From Burkholderiales bacterium (GTDB lineage Bacteria; Pseudomonadota; Gammaproteobacteria; Burkholderiales; Casimicrobiaceae), in assembly GCA_015075645.1 (NCBI GenBank), contig JABTUF010000002.1, forward strand, positions 310,001-374,000: DNA of 64,000 nucleotides, given 5' to 3'. The first letter of the stretch is position 1; the number at the start of each line of letters is the position of its first letter. A program made the position numbers and the translations under genes. Under the pieces are notes generated by a model, which was not told where the DNA came from, made no database searches, and saw only the letters and a list, made by a program, of their open reading frames with translations. This document shows positions 21,072-31,635 of the stretch, in pieces.

Positions 21072-22217
21072 CTACTTCACCAGCACCCACTTGCCGTTGT
21101 CGATCTTCACCATCACGCGCGCCCGGTTGTCGAGGCCGTTGTGATCGTGCGGGGTCATCACGAACACCCCGTGCGTCGCCACGACGTTCGCCTTCTCGAG
21201 CGCGTCGCGGAGCGCCGCCCGGAACGCCTTGGTGCCGGGCTTGCCGTGCTTGAGCGCCTCGGGGATCGCGCCGCGCAGCAGCATGTAGCTGTCGTAGGCG
21301 TGCCCGCCGAAGGTCGACCGCGTGCCGAACTGCTTCTCGTAGGCGGTGACGTACTCGGCCGCGACCTTCTTGATCGGGTTGCTGTCGGGGAGTTGTTCCC
21401 AGACGAGCATCGGGCCGACCGGGAGCAGCGTGCCGTTGCCGTCCGCGCCGACGACGCGCAGGAAGTCCGGATTCGCCACCCCGTGCGTCTGGTAGACCTT
21501 GCCCTTGTAGCCGCGCGCGGCGAGTTCCTTCTGCGGCGTCGCGCCCGGCGTGCCCGCCGCGCCGATCAGGATCGCGTCCGGCTTCGCGGCGATGAGCTTC
21601 AGCACCTGACCGGTCACCGAGGTGTCGTTGCGGTTGTATTTCTCCTCGGCCACCACCTTGATGCCTGCGGTCTGGGCCGAGCGCTTGATCTCGGCGAGCC
21701 AGCCGTCGCCGTACGCATCCGCGAAGCCGATGTAGCCCATCGTCTGCACGCCGTTCGCCTTCATGCTGACCGCGATGGCGTCGGCCATCAGCGCGTCGGA
21801 CTGCGGCGTCTTGAACACCCAGCGCGTCTTCGGATTCGCCGGGTCGACGATGCGCGACGCGGCCGCCATCGAGATCATCGGCGTCTCGCCTTCGACCGCG
21901 GCGTCGATCATCGCGAGCGAGTTGGGCGAGGTGGTCGAGCCGACCACGACGTCGACCTTGTCCTCGGAGATGAGTTTTTTCGCGTTCTGGACCGCCTTGG
22001 TCGTGTCCGACGCGTCGTCGAGCACGATCCAGTTGATCTTCTGCCCGGCGATCGTGGTCGGCAGCAGCGTGAAGGTGTTCTTCTCCGGGATGCCGAGCGA
22101 TGCGGCCGGGCCGGTCGCCGAGAGGGTGACACCGACGTTGATGTCGGCGAACGCTGCGGGGGCGACCGCCATCGAAACGGCGGTGGCGAGTGCTGTCGCG
22201 AGCTTGCGTGGAAACAT
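21072..22217 (-). CDS. livK: branched-chain amino acid ABC transporter substrate-binding protein
   Basis: The product is 381 aa with a signal peptide ([24 protein letters not shown], cut near residue 24). It is a type I periplasmic binding protein (Peripla_BP_6) with [44 protein letters not shown] and the C-terminal [15 protein letters not shown]. Proteins of this group bind Leu/Ile/Val or related amides, urea or aromatic acids; the ligand cannot be fixed from sequence. The ATG at 22217 is chosen for its strong ggaggagg Shine-Dalgarno and the signal peptide. It is first gene of the livKH(MG)F operon. Confidence 0.93.
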   Translation of the reverse strand: MFPRKLATALATAVSMAVAPAAFADINVGVTLSATGPAASLGIPEKNTFTLLPTTIAGQKINWIVLDDASDTTKAVQNAKKLISEDKVDVVVGSTTSPNSLAMIDAAVEGETPMISMAAASRIVDPANPKTRWVFKTPQSDALMADAIAVSMKANGVQTMGYIGFADAYGDGWLAEIKRSAQTAGIKVVAEEKYNRNDTSVTGQVLKLIAAKPDAILIGAAGTPGATPQKELAARGYKGKVYQTHGVANPDFLRVVGADGNGTLLPVGPMLVWEQLPDSNPIKKVAAEYVTAYEKQFGTRSTFGGHAYDSYMLLRGAIPEALKHGKPGTKAFRAALRDALEKANVVATHGVFVMTPHDHNGLDNRARVMVKIDNGKWVLVK

Positions 22218-22433
22218 GGTCCTCCTCCGGGCAATCGTGGGGAACCGGCCGGACCATGGCGGCGCTTCAACCGCGCCGGGACCGCCGGGATCGTCGTTCT
22301 CGTCCGGCCGGAGCGCGTTCGCGCTCCGCGTCGCCTGCGACGTACCGGCCGGATTCTGGCAAGGCGGCGACTCGCGGTCAATGCGGCGAACTTGACCGAA
22401 ATCACGCCGCCGCGTCCCGGACACCGCCGACGG

Positions 22434-24056
22434 TCAGCCAGGCGAGCACATCGCGACCGCGCCGGGGCCGTAGCCCTCGGCCACGCCGCCCGCGGCCACC
22501 ATTCGGTCGCGCGTGTCGGGCGACAGGGTGTACCGGTGGTTGGTATCGGGACGCCGATTCCAGATGCGATAAACCGGCAGCGTGCCCGACGGACATGCGC
22601 CGGTTGCGCGATCCGGGCTCGCGAGTTGCATCGCGGCGGGACTCTCGAGCACGAACTGCGGATAGACCGCCTGCGCGATCGCGCATTCGTCCGGATTCGC
22701 GGAGAAGAAGTGGGAACTGCCGAATCCCGGCGGCAGCCAGAAACGGCAGATCGGCACGCTGCCCGCGACCGCCGACGCGAAGGCGCGGAAGCCCTCGCCG
22801 GTGCGCCGCCACCCGGCGATCGCGCCCGAGTCGAGGCCCGCGATCTCCGCGGGATCGGAAGTGATGAAGTAGTGGTCGAGACCCGCGTGGTGATACTCGA
22901 CGACCGGGACCGTGCCCGCGGGGGCGCTCCCGAGCCGGAGGATCCGGCCCCCGCCGAAATCGGCGAGGTAGATCTCGCCCGCCTCGTCGCGCCCGAACGT
23001 GCTGACCTGGAATCCCGCCGTGCCGATGAAGCGCCGCGTGTAGCCTTCGGCGTGCGAGCCGACCGCGGCCCACAGCTTGCCGTTGCAGAAATCGGCGAAC
23101 AGGTACGCGCCGCGCACCTCGGGCAGCGCGCTGCCGAGGTTCACCTCGCCGCCGGTGACCGAGCAGCCCTCGTCGTGCGGGTAGCTCACCACCGGCGCCG
23201 TGTAGCCGGAAGATGCGCAGGGCGCACCGCCGCCGAGCCCGGTGCAGCGATCGCCTTCGAGCACGCGCCAGCCGAAGTTGGGCGGCTGCGCGCCGCTCGC
23301 CACGACGTCGATCTCCTCGAACGCGTCCTGTCCGACGTCGCCGATCCACAGGTCGCCGTTGCGCGGATCGAACGCGTAGCGCCAGGGGTTGCGCAGGCCG
23401 ACCGCCCAGATCTCGGGCCGCCCTCCTCCGTTCGCATACGGATTGCCCGGCGGGATCGCGTAGGGCGCGCCGGCGTCGACGTCGATGCGCAGCATCTTGC
23501 CCAGCAGCGAACCCGGATCCTGCGCCCGGTTCTGCGGGTCGTTGCCGGCCCCGCCATCGCCCATCCCGATGTAGAGGAGGCCATCGGGGCCGAAGCGCAG
23601 ACCGCCGCCGTTGTGGTTCGCGTACGGCTGGTCGATCACGAGCAGCACGCTCGCGGACCCGGGATCGGCGCGGTCGGGCGTCTCCGGAGGAACGAGGTAG
23701 CGCGCGATGACACTGGCGCCATCCGGCTTGCGCGTGTAGTTGACGTAGAAGAGTCGCGTCGATGCGAAGCGCGGGTGGAACGCAATGCCGAGGAGGCCGC
23801 GCTCGTCGCCGGCGATCACGACCGCGCGCAGATCGATGAAGGGCGAAGCGGCGAGCGCGCCATCACGCAGGATGCGGACGATCCCGTCCCTCTGCGCGAT
23901 GAAGAGCCGCCCGCTGCCGTCGCCCGCGTGCGTGATGTCGATCGGGGACGCGAGGCCGGCGGCGACCTGGACCAGCGGCAGCGGCTGCGGTTGCGCGAGC
24001 GCGACCGGTGCGTGAGACGCGACGAGGACGGCGAGCAGGCGGAGGGTTCGGTGCAT
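22434..24056 (-). CDS. PQQ-dependent sugar dehydrogenase with C-terminal DUF5648 domain
   Basis: The product is 540 aa, with a signal peptide cut near residue 21 (PVALAQ). Residues 25-375 match the soluble glucose/aldose sugar dehydrogenase (GSDH, YliI-like) beta-propeller: ADGLASPIDITHAGDGSGRLF-type opening, GLLGIAFHPRF, YANHNGGGLRFGPDGLLYIGMGDGG, NPWRYAFDPRNGDLWIGDVGQD and YLFADFCNGKLW. Residues 385-540 look like DUF5648 (VVEYHHAGLDHYFITSDPAEIAGL, then SSHFFSANPDEC and NHRYTLSPDTRDRM), a repeat found on secreted proteins. It is periplasmic or secreted, oxidising sugars or aldehydes if PQQ is available. No pqq genes are here. It is 216 bp downstream of the livK start region. Confidence 0.88.
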   Translation of the reverse strand: MHRTLRLLAVLVASHAPVALAQPQPLPLVQVAAGLASPIDITHAGDGSGRLFIAQRDGIVRILRDGALAASPFIDLRAVVIAGDERGLLGIAFHPRFASTRLFYVNYTRKPDGASVIARYLVPPETPDRADPGSASVLLVIDQPYANHNGGGLRFGPDGLLYIGMGDGGAGNDPQNRAQDPGSLLGKMLRIDVDAGAPYAIPPGNPYANGGGRPEIWAVGLRNPWRYAFDPRNGDLWIGDVGQDAFEEIDVVASGAQPPNFGWRVLEGDRCTGLGGGAPCASSGYTAPVVSYPHDEGCSVTGGEVNLGSALPEVRGAYLFADFCNGKLWAAVGSHAEGYTRRFIGTAGFQVSTFGRDEAGEIYLADFGGGRILRLGSAPAGTVPVVEYHHAGLDHYFITSDPAEIAGLDSGAIAGWRRTGEGFRAFASAVAGSVPICRFWLPPGFGSSHFFSANPDECAIAQAVYPQFVLESPAAMQLASPDRATGACPSGTLPVYRIWNRRPDTNHRYTLSPDTRDRMVAAGGVAEGYGPGAVAMCSPG

Positions 24057-24106
24057 GGGCCTCTCCCGCGTGCCCGCCCCCCGGCCGGGCCCGCGTGGCG
24101 TTCGGG

Positions 24107-24535
24107 TCAGCGCTTCAGCAGATCGCGGATCTCGCGCAGCAGCACGACATCCTCGGGCGGGGCGGCGGGGGGCGCGGGCGGGGTCTCGCGGCGCAGGCGA
24201 TTGATCGACCGCACCATCAGGAAGATGATGAACGCGAGGATCGCGAAGTTGATCGCGACGGTGAGGAAGCTGCCGTAGGCGAACAGCGGGACGCCCGCCT
24301 TGGTGAGCGCCTCGTAGGTCATCGGCCCCGAGTAGCCCGCCGGGGGATCGCGCAGCAGCACGAACCAGTTGGTGAAGTCGAGGCCGCCGAAGATCCGGCT
24401 CACGACCGGCATGATGATGTCCTTGACGAGCGAGTCGACGATCTTGCCGAAGGCCCCGCCGATGATCACGCCGACCGCGAGGTCGACCACGCTGCCCTTC
24501 AGGGCGAATTCGCGAAACTCCTTGGCGAACGCCAT
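24107..24535 (-). CDS. mscL: large-conductance mechanosensitive channel
   Basis: The product is 142 aa, a typical MscL. It begins with the amphipathic S1 helix ([15 protein letters not shown]), then TM1 [22 protein letters not shown], a periplasmic loop, TM2 [30 protein letters not shown], and a cytoplasmic C-terminal helix with [11 protein letters not shown]. The channel opens under membrane tension to release solutes in hypo-osmotic shock. It is 14 bp downstream of glnB, so probably part of the nadE-glnB-mscL transcript. Confidence 0.97.
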   Translation of the reverse strand: MAFAKEFREFALKGSVVDLAVGVIIGGAFGKIVDSLVKDIIMPVVSRIFGGLDFTNWFVLLRDPPAGYSGPMTYEALTKAGVPLFAYGSFLTVAINFAILAFIIFLMVRSINRLRRETPPAPPAAPPEDVVLLREIRDLLKR

Positions 24536-24549
24536 GGGTCCTCCCGGAT

Positions 24550-26569
<2,020 letters not shown>

Positions 26570-26639
26570 GCGACGATGGTAGCAGACGGCCGATTCCCGG
26601 CACCCCCGCTCGCGGGCGCGCGACCCGAATCGGGCGACA

Positions 26640-27830
26640 ATGGCGCCGACCATGCGCCCTCTCCCCTCGAGCGCCGCGACGCCATCGTCGGCCGGACCGC
26701 TGTCCTTGCGCGCGGACGTGTCGCTCGCGTCGATCGACGCGAGCGACTGGGACGCGCTCACCGGCGGCCACCCGTTCCTGCGCCACGCCTTCCTGAGCGC
26801 GTTGCACGAGTCCGGATGCGCGAGCCCCGCCACCGGCTGGTCGCCGCGCATCCTCACCGCATGGCGCGGCGGCACGCTCGCGGGAGCCATGCCGCTCTAC
26901 GCGAAGATGCACTCCTTCGGCGAATACGTGTTCGACTGGGGCTGGGCCGACGCCTTCCGCCGCCACGGGCGGCGCTATTACCCGAAGCTCGTCGCGGCGG
27001 TGCCGTTCACGCCGGTGACCGGCCCGCGCCTCCTCGGCACCGACGCGGACGTACGGCGCGCGCTCGTCGAGTCCGCGCTCGAACGCGTGGCCGACGGCAC
27101 CCATTCGTCGCTGCACGTCCTGTTCACCGACGACGACGACGCGAGCCTCCTCGACGCGATGGGCCTCGTCGTCCGCCAGGGCGTGCAATTCCACTGGACG
27201 AACGGCGGCTGGCGCGACTTCGACGACTTCCTCGCCGCGTTCACCCACGACAAGCGCAAGAAGGTCCGCCAGGAGCGCCGCCGGCTCGCCGAGCGCGGCG
27301 TCGCGTTCGAGCGCAAGCGCGGGCACGCCATCACTTCCGCCGACTGGGCGTTCTTCTTCCGCTGCTACGAGGCGACCTACCGCGCGCACCGATCGACGCC
27401 CTACCTGACGCTCGATGCCTTCGAGCGCATCGGCGCGGCGCTCGGCGACCAGGCGATCCTGGTGCTGGGCGCTCGCGAGGGCCGCCCGCTGTGCGCCGCG
27501 CTCGACGTCACCGACGGCGCCACGCTGTGGGGGCGCTACTGGGGCGCGGTCGAGGACGTGCCGGGCCTGCATTTCGAGGCCTGCTACTACCAGGCGATCG
27601 AGCACTGCCTCGCCCACGGCATCCGCAGGTTCGAAGGCGGCGCGCAGGGCGCGCACAAGCTCGCGCGCGGGCTCGAGCCGGCGGTGACGCGCTCGTCGCA
27701 CGCGATCGGCGATCCCGCGTTCGCAGCCGCGATCGCGGAGTTCTGCGCGCATGAACGTTCCGGCGTGGCCGCCACGGTGGGCGAACTCCACGAGGCGCGG
27801 CCGTTCCGGCGCGTGCCGGAGCCCGGATGA
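26640..27830 (+). CDS. COG3146-type GNAT-fold protein (peptidogalycan biosynthesis-like)
   Basis: The product is 396 aa of the COG3146/DUF482 family, related to the FemAB/GNAT acyltransferase fold. Characteristic stretches are HPFLRHAFLSALHESGCA near the N-terminus, MPLYAKMHSFGEYVFDWGWADAFRRHG, the basic KRKKVRQERRRL, HFEACYYQAIEHCLAHG and FEGGAQGAHKLARGLEP. The family is labelled predicted N-acyltransferase; the substrate is unknown. It is divergent from nadE and overlaps the enoyl-CoA hydratase gene by ATGA, so the two are likely co-translated. Confidence 0.85.
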   Translation: MAPTMRPLPSSAATPSSAGPLSLRADVSLASIDASDWDALTGGHPFLRHAFLSALHESGCASPATGWSPRILTAWRGGTLAGAMPLYAKMHSFGEYVFDWGWADAFRRHGRRYYPKLVAAVPFTPVTGPRLLGTDADVRRALVESALERVADGTHSSLHVLFTDDDDASLLDAMGLVVRQGVQFHWTNGGWRDFDDFLAAFTHDKRKKVRQERRRLAERGVAFERKRGHAITSADWAFFFRCYEATYRAHRSTPYLTLDAFERIGAALGDQAILVLGAREGRPLCAALDVTDGATLWGRYWGAVEDVPGLHFEACYYQAIEHCLAHGIRRFEGGAQGAHKLARGLEPAVTRSSHAIGDPAFAAAIAEFCAHERSGVAATVGELHEARPFRRVPEPG

Positions 27831-28678
27831 ACGCTGCGGCGCCGGTGCTACGATCACCGCACGGAAAACCGATGCTCCCCGACATGAACGACTCCGTCCT
27901 GCTCGCGCGCGAAGGCCCGGTCGCCACGCTGACGCTGAACCGCCCCGCCGCGCTCAACGTACTCGACCTCGCGATGGTCGACGCGCTCGTGGCCCTGACC
28001 GCCGAGGTCGCCGCCGATCGGTCGCTCCGGGTGCTCGTCGTCCGCGGCGCGGGCAGGCATTTCATGGCGGGCGGCGACATCCGCACGTTCGCGCAATCGC
28101 TCGGCCGCACGCCCGACGAGCGAGGGCGCGAGTTCGCGCACCTGCTCGAGCGCGTGCACACCGCGGTCGAGACGCTGGCGCTGATGCCGCAACCGGTCGT
28201 CGCCTGCGTGCACGGGGCCGTCGCCGGCTTCGGCCTGTCGTTGATGAACGCCTGCGACCTCGCGATCGCGTCCGACGACGCGTACTTCGCGGCCGCCTAC
28301 CGGCAACTCGCGGTGACCCCCGACGGCGGCGGCACCTGGTCGCTGCCGCGCATCGTCGGGCAGCGGCGCGCGCTCGAGATCATGCTCCTCGGCGAACGCT
28401 TCGACGCGGCACGCGCCCTCGCGATCGGACTCGTGAATCGCGTCGTGCCCGCCGGTGAACTCGGTGCGGCGGTCGACGCCATGGTGCGTTCGATCGTCGA
28501 AGGTCCGCGCGACGCGCTCGCCGGGACCAAGCGCCTCCTGCGCCGCTCGTTCGACCGCGCGTTGCCGGAGCAACTCGCCGCCGAGGCCGCGAGCTTCTCC
28601 GGACTCACGATGGACGACGACTTCGTCGAGGGCGTCAGCGCGTTCCTCGAGAAGCGGCCGCCGAGATTTCGCGACTGA
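27827..28678 (+). CDS. enoyl-CoA hydratase/isomerase family protein
   Basis: The product is 283 aa from the ATG at 27827. It is a crotonase-fold protein with VATLTLNRPAALNVLD, GAGRHFMAGGDI (first oxyanion-hole segment), GAVAGFGLSLMNACDLAIAS (second) and the C-terminal helices EGVSAFLEKRPPRF. Such proteins hydrate or isomerise acyl-CoA thioesters. The usual hydratase glutamates are not obvious in the segment YFAAAYRQLAVTPDGG, which suggests an isomerase or other crotonase reaction. The start is uncertain: 27827 overlaps the previous stop and has ggag upstream, but the family N-terminus better fits the ATG at 27884. Confidence 0.85.
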   Translation: MNAAAPVLRSPHGKPMLPDMNDSVLLAREGPVATLTLNRPAALNVLDLAMVDALVALTAEVAADRSLRVLVVRGAGRHFMAGGDIRTFAQSLGRTPDERGREFAHLLERVHTAVETLALMPQPVVACVHGAVAGFGLSLMNACDLAIASDDAYFAAAYRQLAVTPDGGGTWSLPRIVGQRRALEIMLLGERFDAARALAIGLVNRVVPAGELGAAVDAMVRSIVEGPRDALAGTKRLLRRSFDRALPEQLAAEAASFSGLTMDDDFVEGVSAFLEKRPPRFRD

Positions 28679-28723
28679 CCATCGGCGCGCGGTGCGGCCC
28701 GCGGCCCGGGAGCGCGATCGATG

Positions 28724-29980
28724 CTACGTTTCGTCGTCGTCGCGCGGCAGGCCGACCCACTTCTGCTGCGGCCCCCCCTGCCCCGGACCCTTCGCCCCGC
28801 CCCCCCGTCCGCGGCGGCGGCGCTTCTTCTGCCCGGGGGCATGTCCCGGAGACCATCCGCCGGAGTCGCCGCGTGGCCGGTGCGAGGTCATCGGGCCCTC
28901 GCCCGGCCGGTAGCCGGACACCGGACCGTTCAGCACGTTGCCGTTGACCTCGCGCTCGACCCCGCGTTCGCTCGACGCACCCGCGTTCGGGCGCTGGCCT
29001 CCCGGCCCGCCGCGCTTGCGGCCGCGCCGTCGCTTGCGCCCACTGCCCGTGCGCGCGCCCTCGGCCGCGCCACCGGCCTGCGGCTGCGCATCCGCCCCGT
29101 GCGGGCGCGAGGCGTGCCGCGGCTTCTGCCCGCCCTGCGGACGCTGCCCCTGCGGCGCCGGCGCGCCGCCCTGCACCTTGAGGCCGGCGGACTTCAGCAG
29201 CGCGTGGGTCTCCTGCGGCTCGAGTTCCATCACTTCGCCGCGTTTCAATTGCGGCGGCATCGCGACGCGGCCGTAGCGCACGCGCAACAGGCGCGACACC
29301 GTGAGTCCGATCGCCTCGAACAGACGGCGCACTTCGCGGTTGCGCCCCTCCTTGACGACGACCTTGTACCAGTGGTTCGACGCGTCCTCGTCGCCGCCGG
29401 CGTCCTCGACCTTCTCGCACTTCGCCGGACCGTCGTCCAGTTCGACGCCGCGCAGGAGGCTCGCGACCTGCTCGTCGGACAATCGCCCGAGCACGCGCAC
29501 CGCGTATTCGCGCTCGACCTCGTAGCGCGGGTGCATCAGCCGGTTCGCGAGTTCGCCGGAATTGGTGAAGAGCAGCAGGCCCTCGGTGTTGTAGTCGAGA
29601 CGCCCGACCGCGATCCAGCGGCCGTCGCGAATCGCCGGCAGCATCCCGAACACCGTCGGACGCTCGTCGGGATCGTCGCGCGTGACGAGTTCGCCCGCCG
29701 GCTTGTGGTAGACGAGCACGCGCGCCTTCGGCTCGGCGAAGCGCACTTTCACCGGTTCGCCGTTGATGCGGACTTCGTCACCGGGACCGACCTTCTGCCC
29801 GATCTCCGCGGGCATCCGGTTCACCGTGATGCGCCCGGCGAGGATCATCTCCTCCATCGCGCGGCGCGAGCCGAAGCCGCAGCTCGCCAGCACCTTGTGC
29901 AGGCGCTGCGGCTCGGAGAAGACCTCGTCAGTGGAGCGTTTGTGTTTCGGGGGCGGGAGGCTCGCCTCGAACCCCTGCAT
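28724..29980 (-). CDS. rluB: 23S rRNA pseudouridine synthase RluB
   Basis: The product is 418 aa from the ATG at 29980. It has an S4 RNA-binding domain (QRLHKVLASCGFGSRRAMEEMI) and an RsuA/RluB/E/F catalytic domain with the active-site Asp in GRLDYNTEGLLLFTNSGEL. After about residue 250 there is a ~165-residue basic, low-complexity tail rich in R, G, Q and P, common in RluB of GC-rich proteobacteria. RluB modifies a uridine in the 23S peptidyl-transferase region. The start overlaps the scpB 3' end by 53 bp; no start codon exists in frame between 29980 and the S4 domain. Confidence 0.92.
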   Translation of the reverse strand: MQGFEASLPPPKHKRSTDEVFSEPQRLHKVLASCGFGSRRAMEEMILAGRITVNRMPAEIGQKVGPGDEVRINGEPVKVRFAEPKARVLVYHKPAGELVTRDDPDERPTVFGMLPAIRDGRWIAVGRLDYNTEGLLLFTNSGELANRLMHPRYEVEREYAVRVLGRLSDEQVASLLRGVELDDGPAKCEKVEDAGGDEDASNHWYKVVVKEGRNREVRRLFEAIGLTVSRLLRVRYGRVAMPPQLKRGEVMELEPQETHALLKSAGLKVQGGAPAPQGQRPQGGQKPRHASRPHGADAQPQAGGAAEGARTGSGRKRRRGRKRGGPGGQRPNAGASSERGVEREVNGNVLNGPVSGYRPGEGPMTSHRPRGDSGGWSPGHAPGQKKRRRRGRGGGAKGPGQGGPQQKWVGLPRDDDET

Positions 29981-30659
29981 CGCCAGGCTCGACTGGTGAG
30001 GATGCAGGCTGGTCTGCCGCATCGGGCCCGAGGATCGGGGTCGCGAGTGCGAGTGCCGCCTCGGCGGCCTTGGCTGGGGCATCGGGAATCTCCAGGAGGG
30101 TTGAGGCGTCGAGCTCGGCCAGAGGGGGCAGCTCCGCGAGGGAGCGCAGGCCGAGGTCGTCGAGGAAGGTCCGGGTCGTCGCGTAGAGCGCCGGGCGCCC
30201 CGGCGTCTCGCGGTGGCCGACCGCCTCGATCCACTGCCGGTCCTCGAGCGCCTTGACGACGTTCGTGGACACGGCGACCCCGCGGATGGCCTCGATGTCG
30301 CCGCGGGTGACGGGTTGCTGGTAGGCGATGATGGCGAGCGTCTCCATCACCGCGCGCGAATAGCGGGGCGGCTTCTCGGGCGAGAGCCGGTCGAGGTAGG
30401 TCTGCAGTCCGGGCGTCGCCTGGAAGCGCCAACCGGAGGCGACCTGGACCAGTTCGACCTTGCGTCCGGCCCACTCCTCGCGGATCTCCGAGAGGAGCTT
30501 GCGCACGGTCTCGGCGTCGAGCGGCGGATCGAAGAGCCGCGCGAGTTCGTTCGCGGCGACGGCCTCGCCGGCGACCAGGAGCGTCGCCTCCAGAACCCGC
30601 TTGACCTCCGCGAGATCGCTCGTCTCGCCTGACGTTCCGGACTCGCCCGCTTCGCTCAT
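29928..30659 (-). CDS. scpB: segregation and condensation protein ScpB
   Basis: From the ATG at 30659 the product is 243 aa. The two winged-helix domains are clear (LAEVKRVLEATLLVAGEAV; ETLAIIAYQQPVTRGDIEAIRGV and RGRPALYATTRTFLDDLGL-type end). ScpB dimers bind ScpA and SMC to form the condensin that organises the chromosome. An alternative in-frame GTG at 30782 overlaps the scpA stop as GTGA and would add 41 residues encoded by the REP-like repeat at 30663-30769, with repeated AGPTGEEQRP units. Which start is used cannot be settled by eye. The C-terminal ~45 residues are a Pro/Ala-rich tail. Confidence 0.9.
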   Translation of the reverse strand: MSEAGESGTSGETSDLAEVKRVLEATLLVAGEAVAANELARLFDPPLDAETVRKLLSEIREEWAGRKVELVQVASGWRFQATPGLQTYLDRLSPEKPPRYSRAVMETLAIIAYQQPVTRGDIEAIRGVAVSTNVVKALEDRQWIEAVGHRETPGRPALYATTRTFLDDLGLRSLAELPPLAELDASTLLEIPDAPAKAAEAALALATPILGPDAADQPASSPVEPGDAGVRGEPPAPETQTLH

Positions 30660-30662
30660 GTC

Positions 30663-30769
30663 GCCCGTGGGTCCGGCATGAGCCGGACGCTGTTCTTCGC
30701 CCGTGGGTCCGGCTTCAGTAACCGGACGCTGTTCTTCGCCTTCCGGGGTCCCGGCTTCCGCCGGACGCC
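30663..30769. repeat. degenerate REP-like repeats in the scpA-scpB junction
   Basis: Two units (30663-30698 and 30699-30738) read GCCCGTGG, then a GTCCGG...CCGGAC palindrome with loop CATGAG or CTTCAGTAA, then ACGCTGTTCTTC. A third, diverged unit ends at 30769. Palindrome stem, GTGG head and CTTCAG loop relate it to the larger arrays at 13.6-15.6 and 60.1-60.5 kb. It stays in frame with scpB throughout. Confidence 0.8.
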
Positions 30770-30778
30770 TCGACCGCG

Positions 30779-31627
30779 TCACGACTCGTCTCCCGCGAGC
30801 GTGAATCCCGCCTCGCCCTTCGCGTGGACGTGGATCGGGGCGTAGGCCTCCGCCTGGTCGAGGTCGACCAGCTGCTCGCGCGCGAGTTCGAGCAGCGCGA
30901 GGAACGTGACGACGAGGTGCGGCACGTCGGCGTGCGCGGCGAACAGCGCGGTGAACTCGACGTAGCGCCCGGCGACGAGTGCCTTCATGATCCGGCTCAT
31001 CTCGGCGCGCACCGAGAGCTGCTCGCGCGTGACGAGGTGGTGGCGGTTGACGCGCGCGCGTTGCACGAGCCCGGCCCACGCGGCGCGCAGGTCCTCCGGC
31101 ACGACCTTCGCGAAGCGCTGCGTCGATACGCGCTCGAACCACACCCGCACCAGCGCGTAATCGCGGCCGGCGTGCGGCAACTCGTCGATGGCGCGCGCGG
31201 CGGCCTTCATGCGCTCGTACTCGAGGAGCCGGCGCACCAGCTCCGCGCGCGGATCCTCCGCTTCCTCTCCGGGCAGCGCCGGCGGACGCGGCAAGAGCAG
31301 CCGCGACTTGATCTCGATCAGCACCGCCGCCATCAGCAGGTACTCGGCCGCGAGTTCGAGCTGCGTGCGCCGCATCATCTCGACGTAGCCCAGATACTGG
31401 CGCGTGAGCTCGGCCATCGGGATGTCGAGCACGTTGATGTTCTGTCGCCGGATCAGGTAGAGCAGGAGATCGAGCGGCCCCTCGAAGGTCTCGAGGAACA
31501 CCTCGAGCGCCTCGGGCGGGATGTACAGATCCGACGGCAGCTCGGCGAGCGGCTCGCCGTAGACGCGCGCGAGCGGCCGCGGCGAGGGCGACGGATGCGC
31601 GAGGTCGAGCGAGGCTTCGGTGGACAT
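30779..31627 (-). CDS. scpA: segregation and condensation protein ScpA
   Basis: The product is 282 aa, the kleisin subunit of bacterial condensin. It shows FLETFEGPLDLLLYLIRRQNINVLDIPMAELTRQYL (SMC-binding N-terminal region), EYLLMAAVLIEIKSRLLLP, and a C-terminal winged helix with VVTFLALLELAREQLVDLDQ. It starts 8 bp after trpS and is followed by the REP-like repeat and scpB. The first ~40 residues are Pro/Ser-rich and variable. Confidence 0.95.
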   Translation of the reverse strand: MSTEASLDLAHPSPSPRPLARVYGEPLAELPSDLYIPPEALEVFLETFEGPLDLLLYLIRRQNINVLDIPMAELTRQYLGYVEMMRRTQLELAAEYLLMAAVLIEIKSRLLLPRPPALPGEEAEDPRAELVRRLLEYERMKAAARAIDELPHAGRDYALVRVWFERVSTQRFAKVVPEDLRAAWAGLVQRARVNRHHLVTREQLSVRAEMSRIMKALVAGRYVEFTALFAAHADVPHLVVTFLALLELAREQLVDLDQAEAYAPIHVHAKGEAGFTLAGDES

Positions 31628-31635
31628 CGCGCCGG

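Noticed and set aside
18223..21144. Long plus-strand open frame opposite the liv genes
   Set aside because: Low-complexity charged translation with no domain; the opposite strand encodes recognisable LivF, LivM-LivG and LivH.
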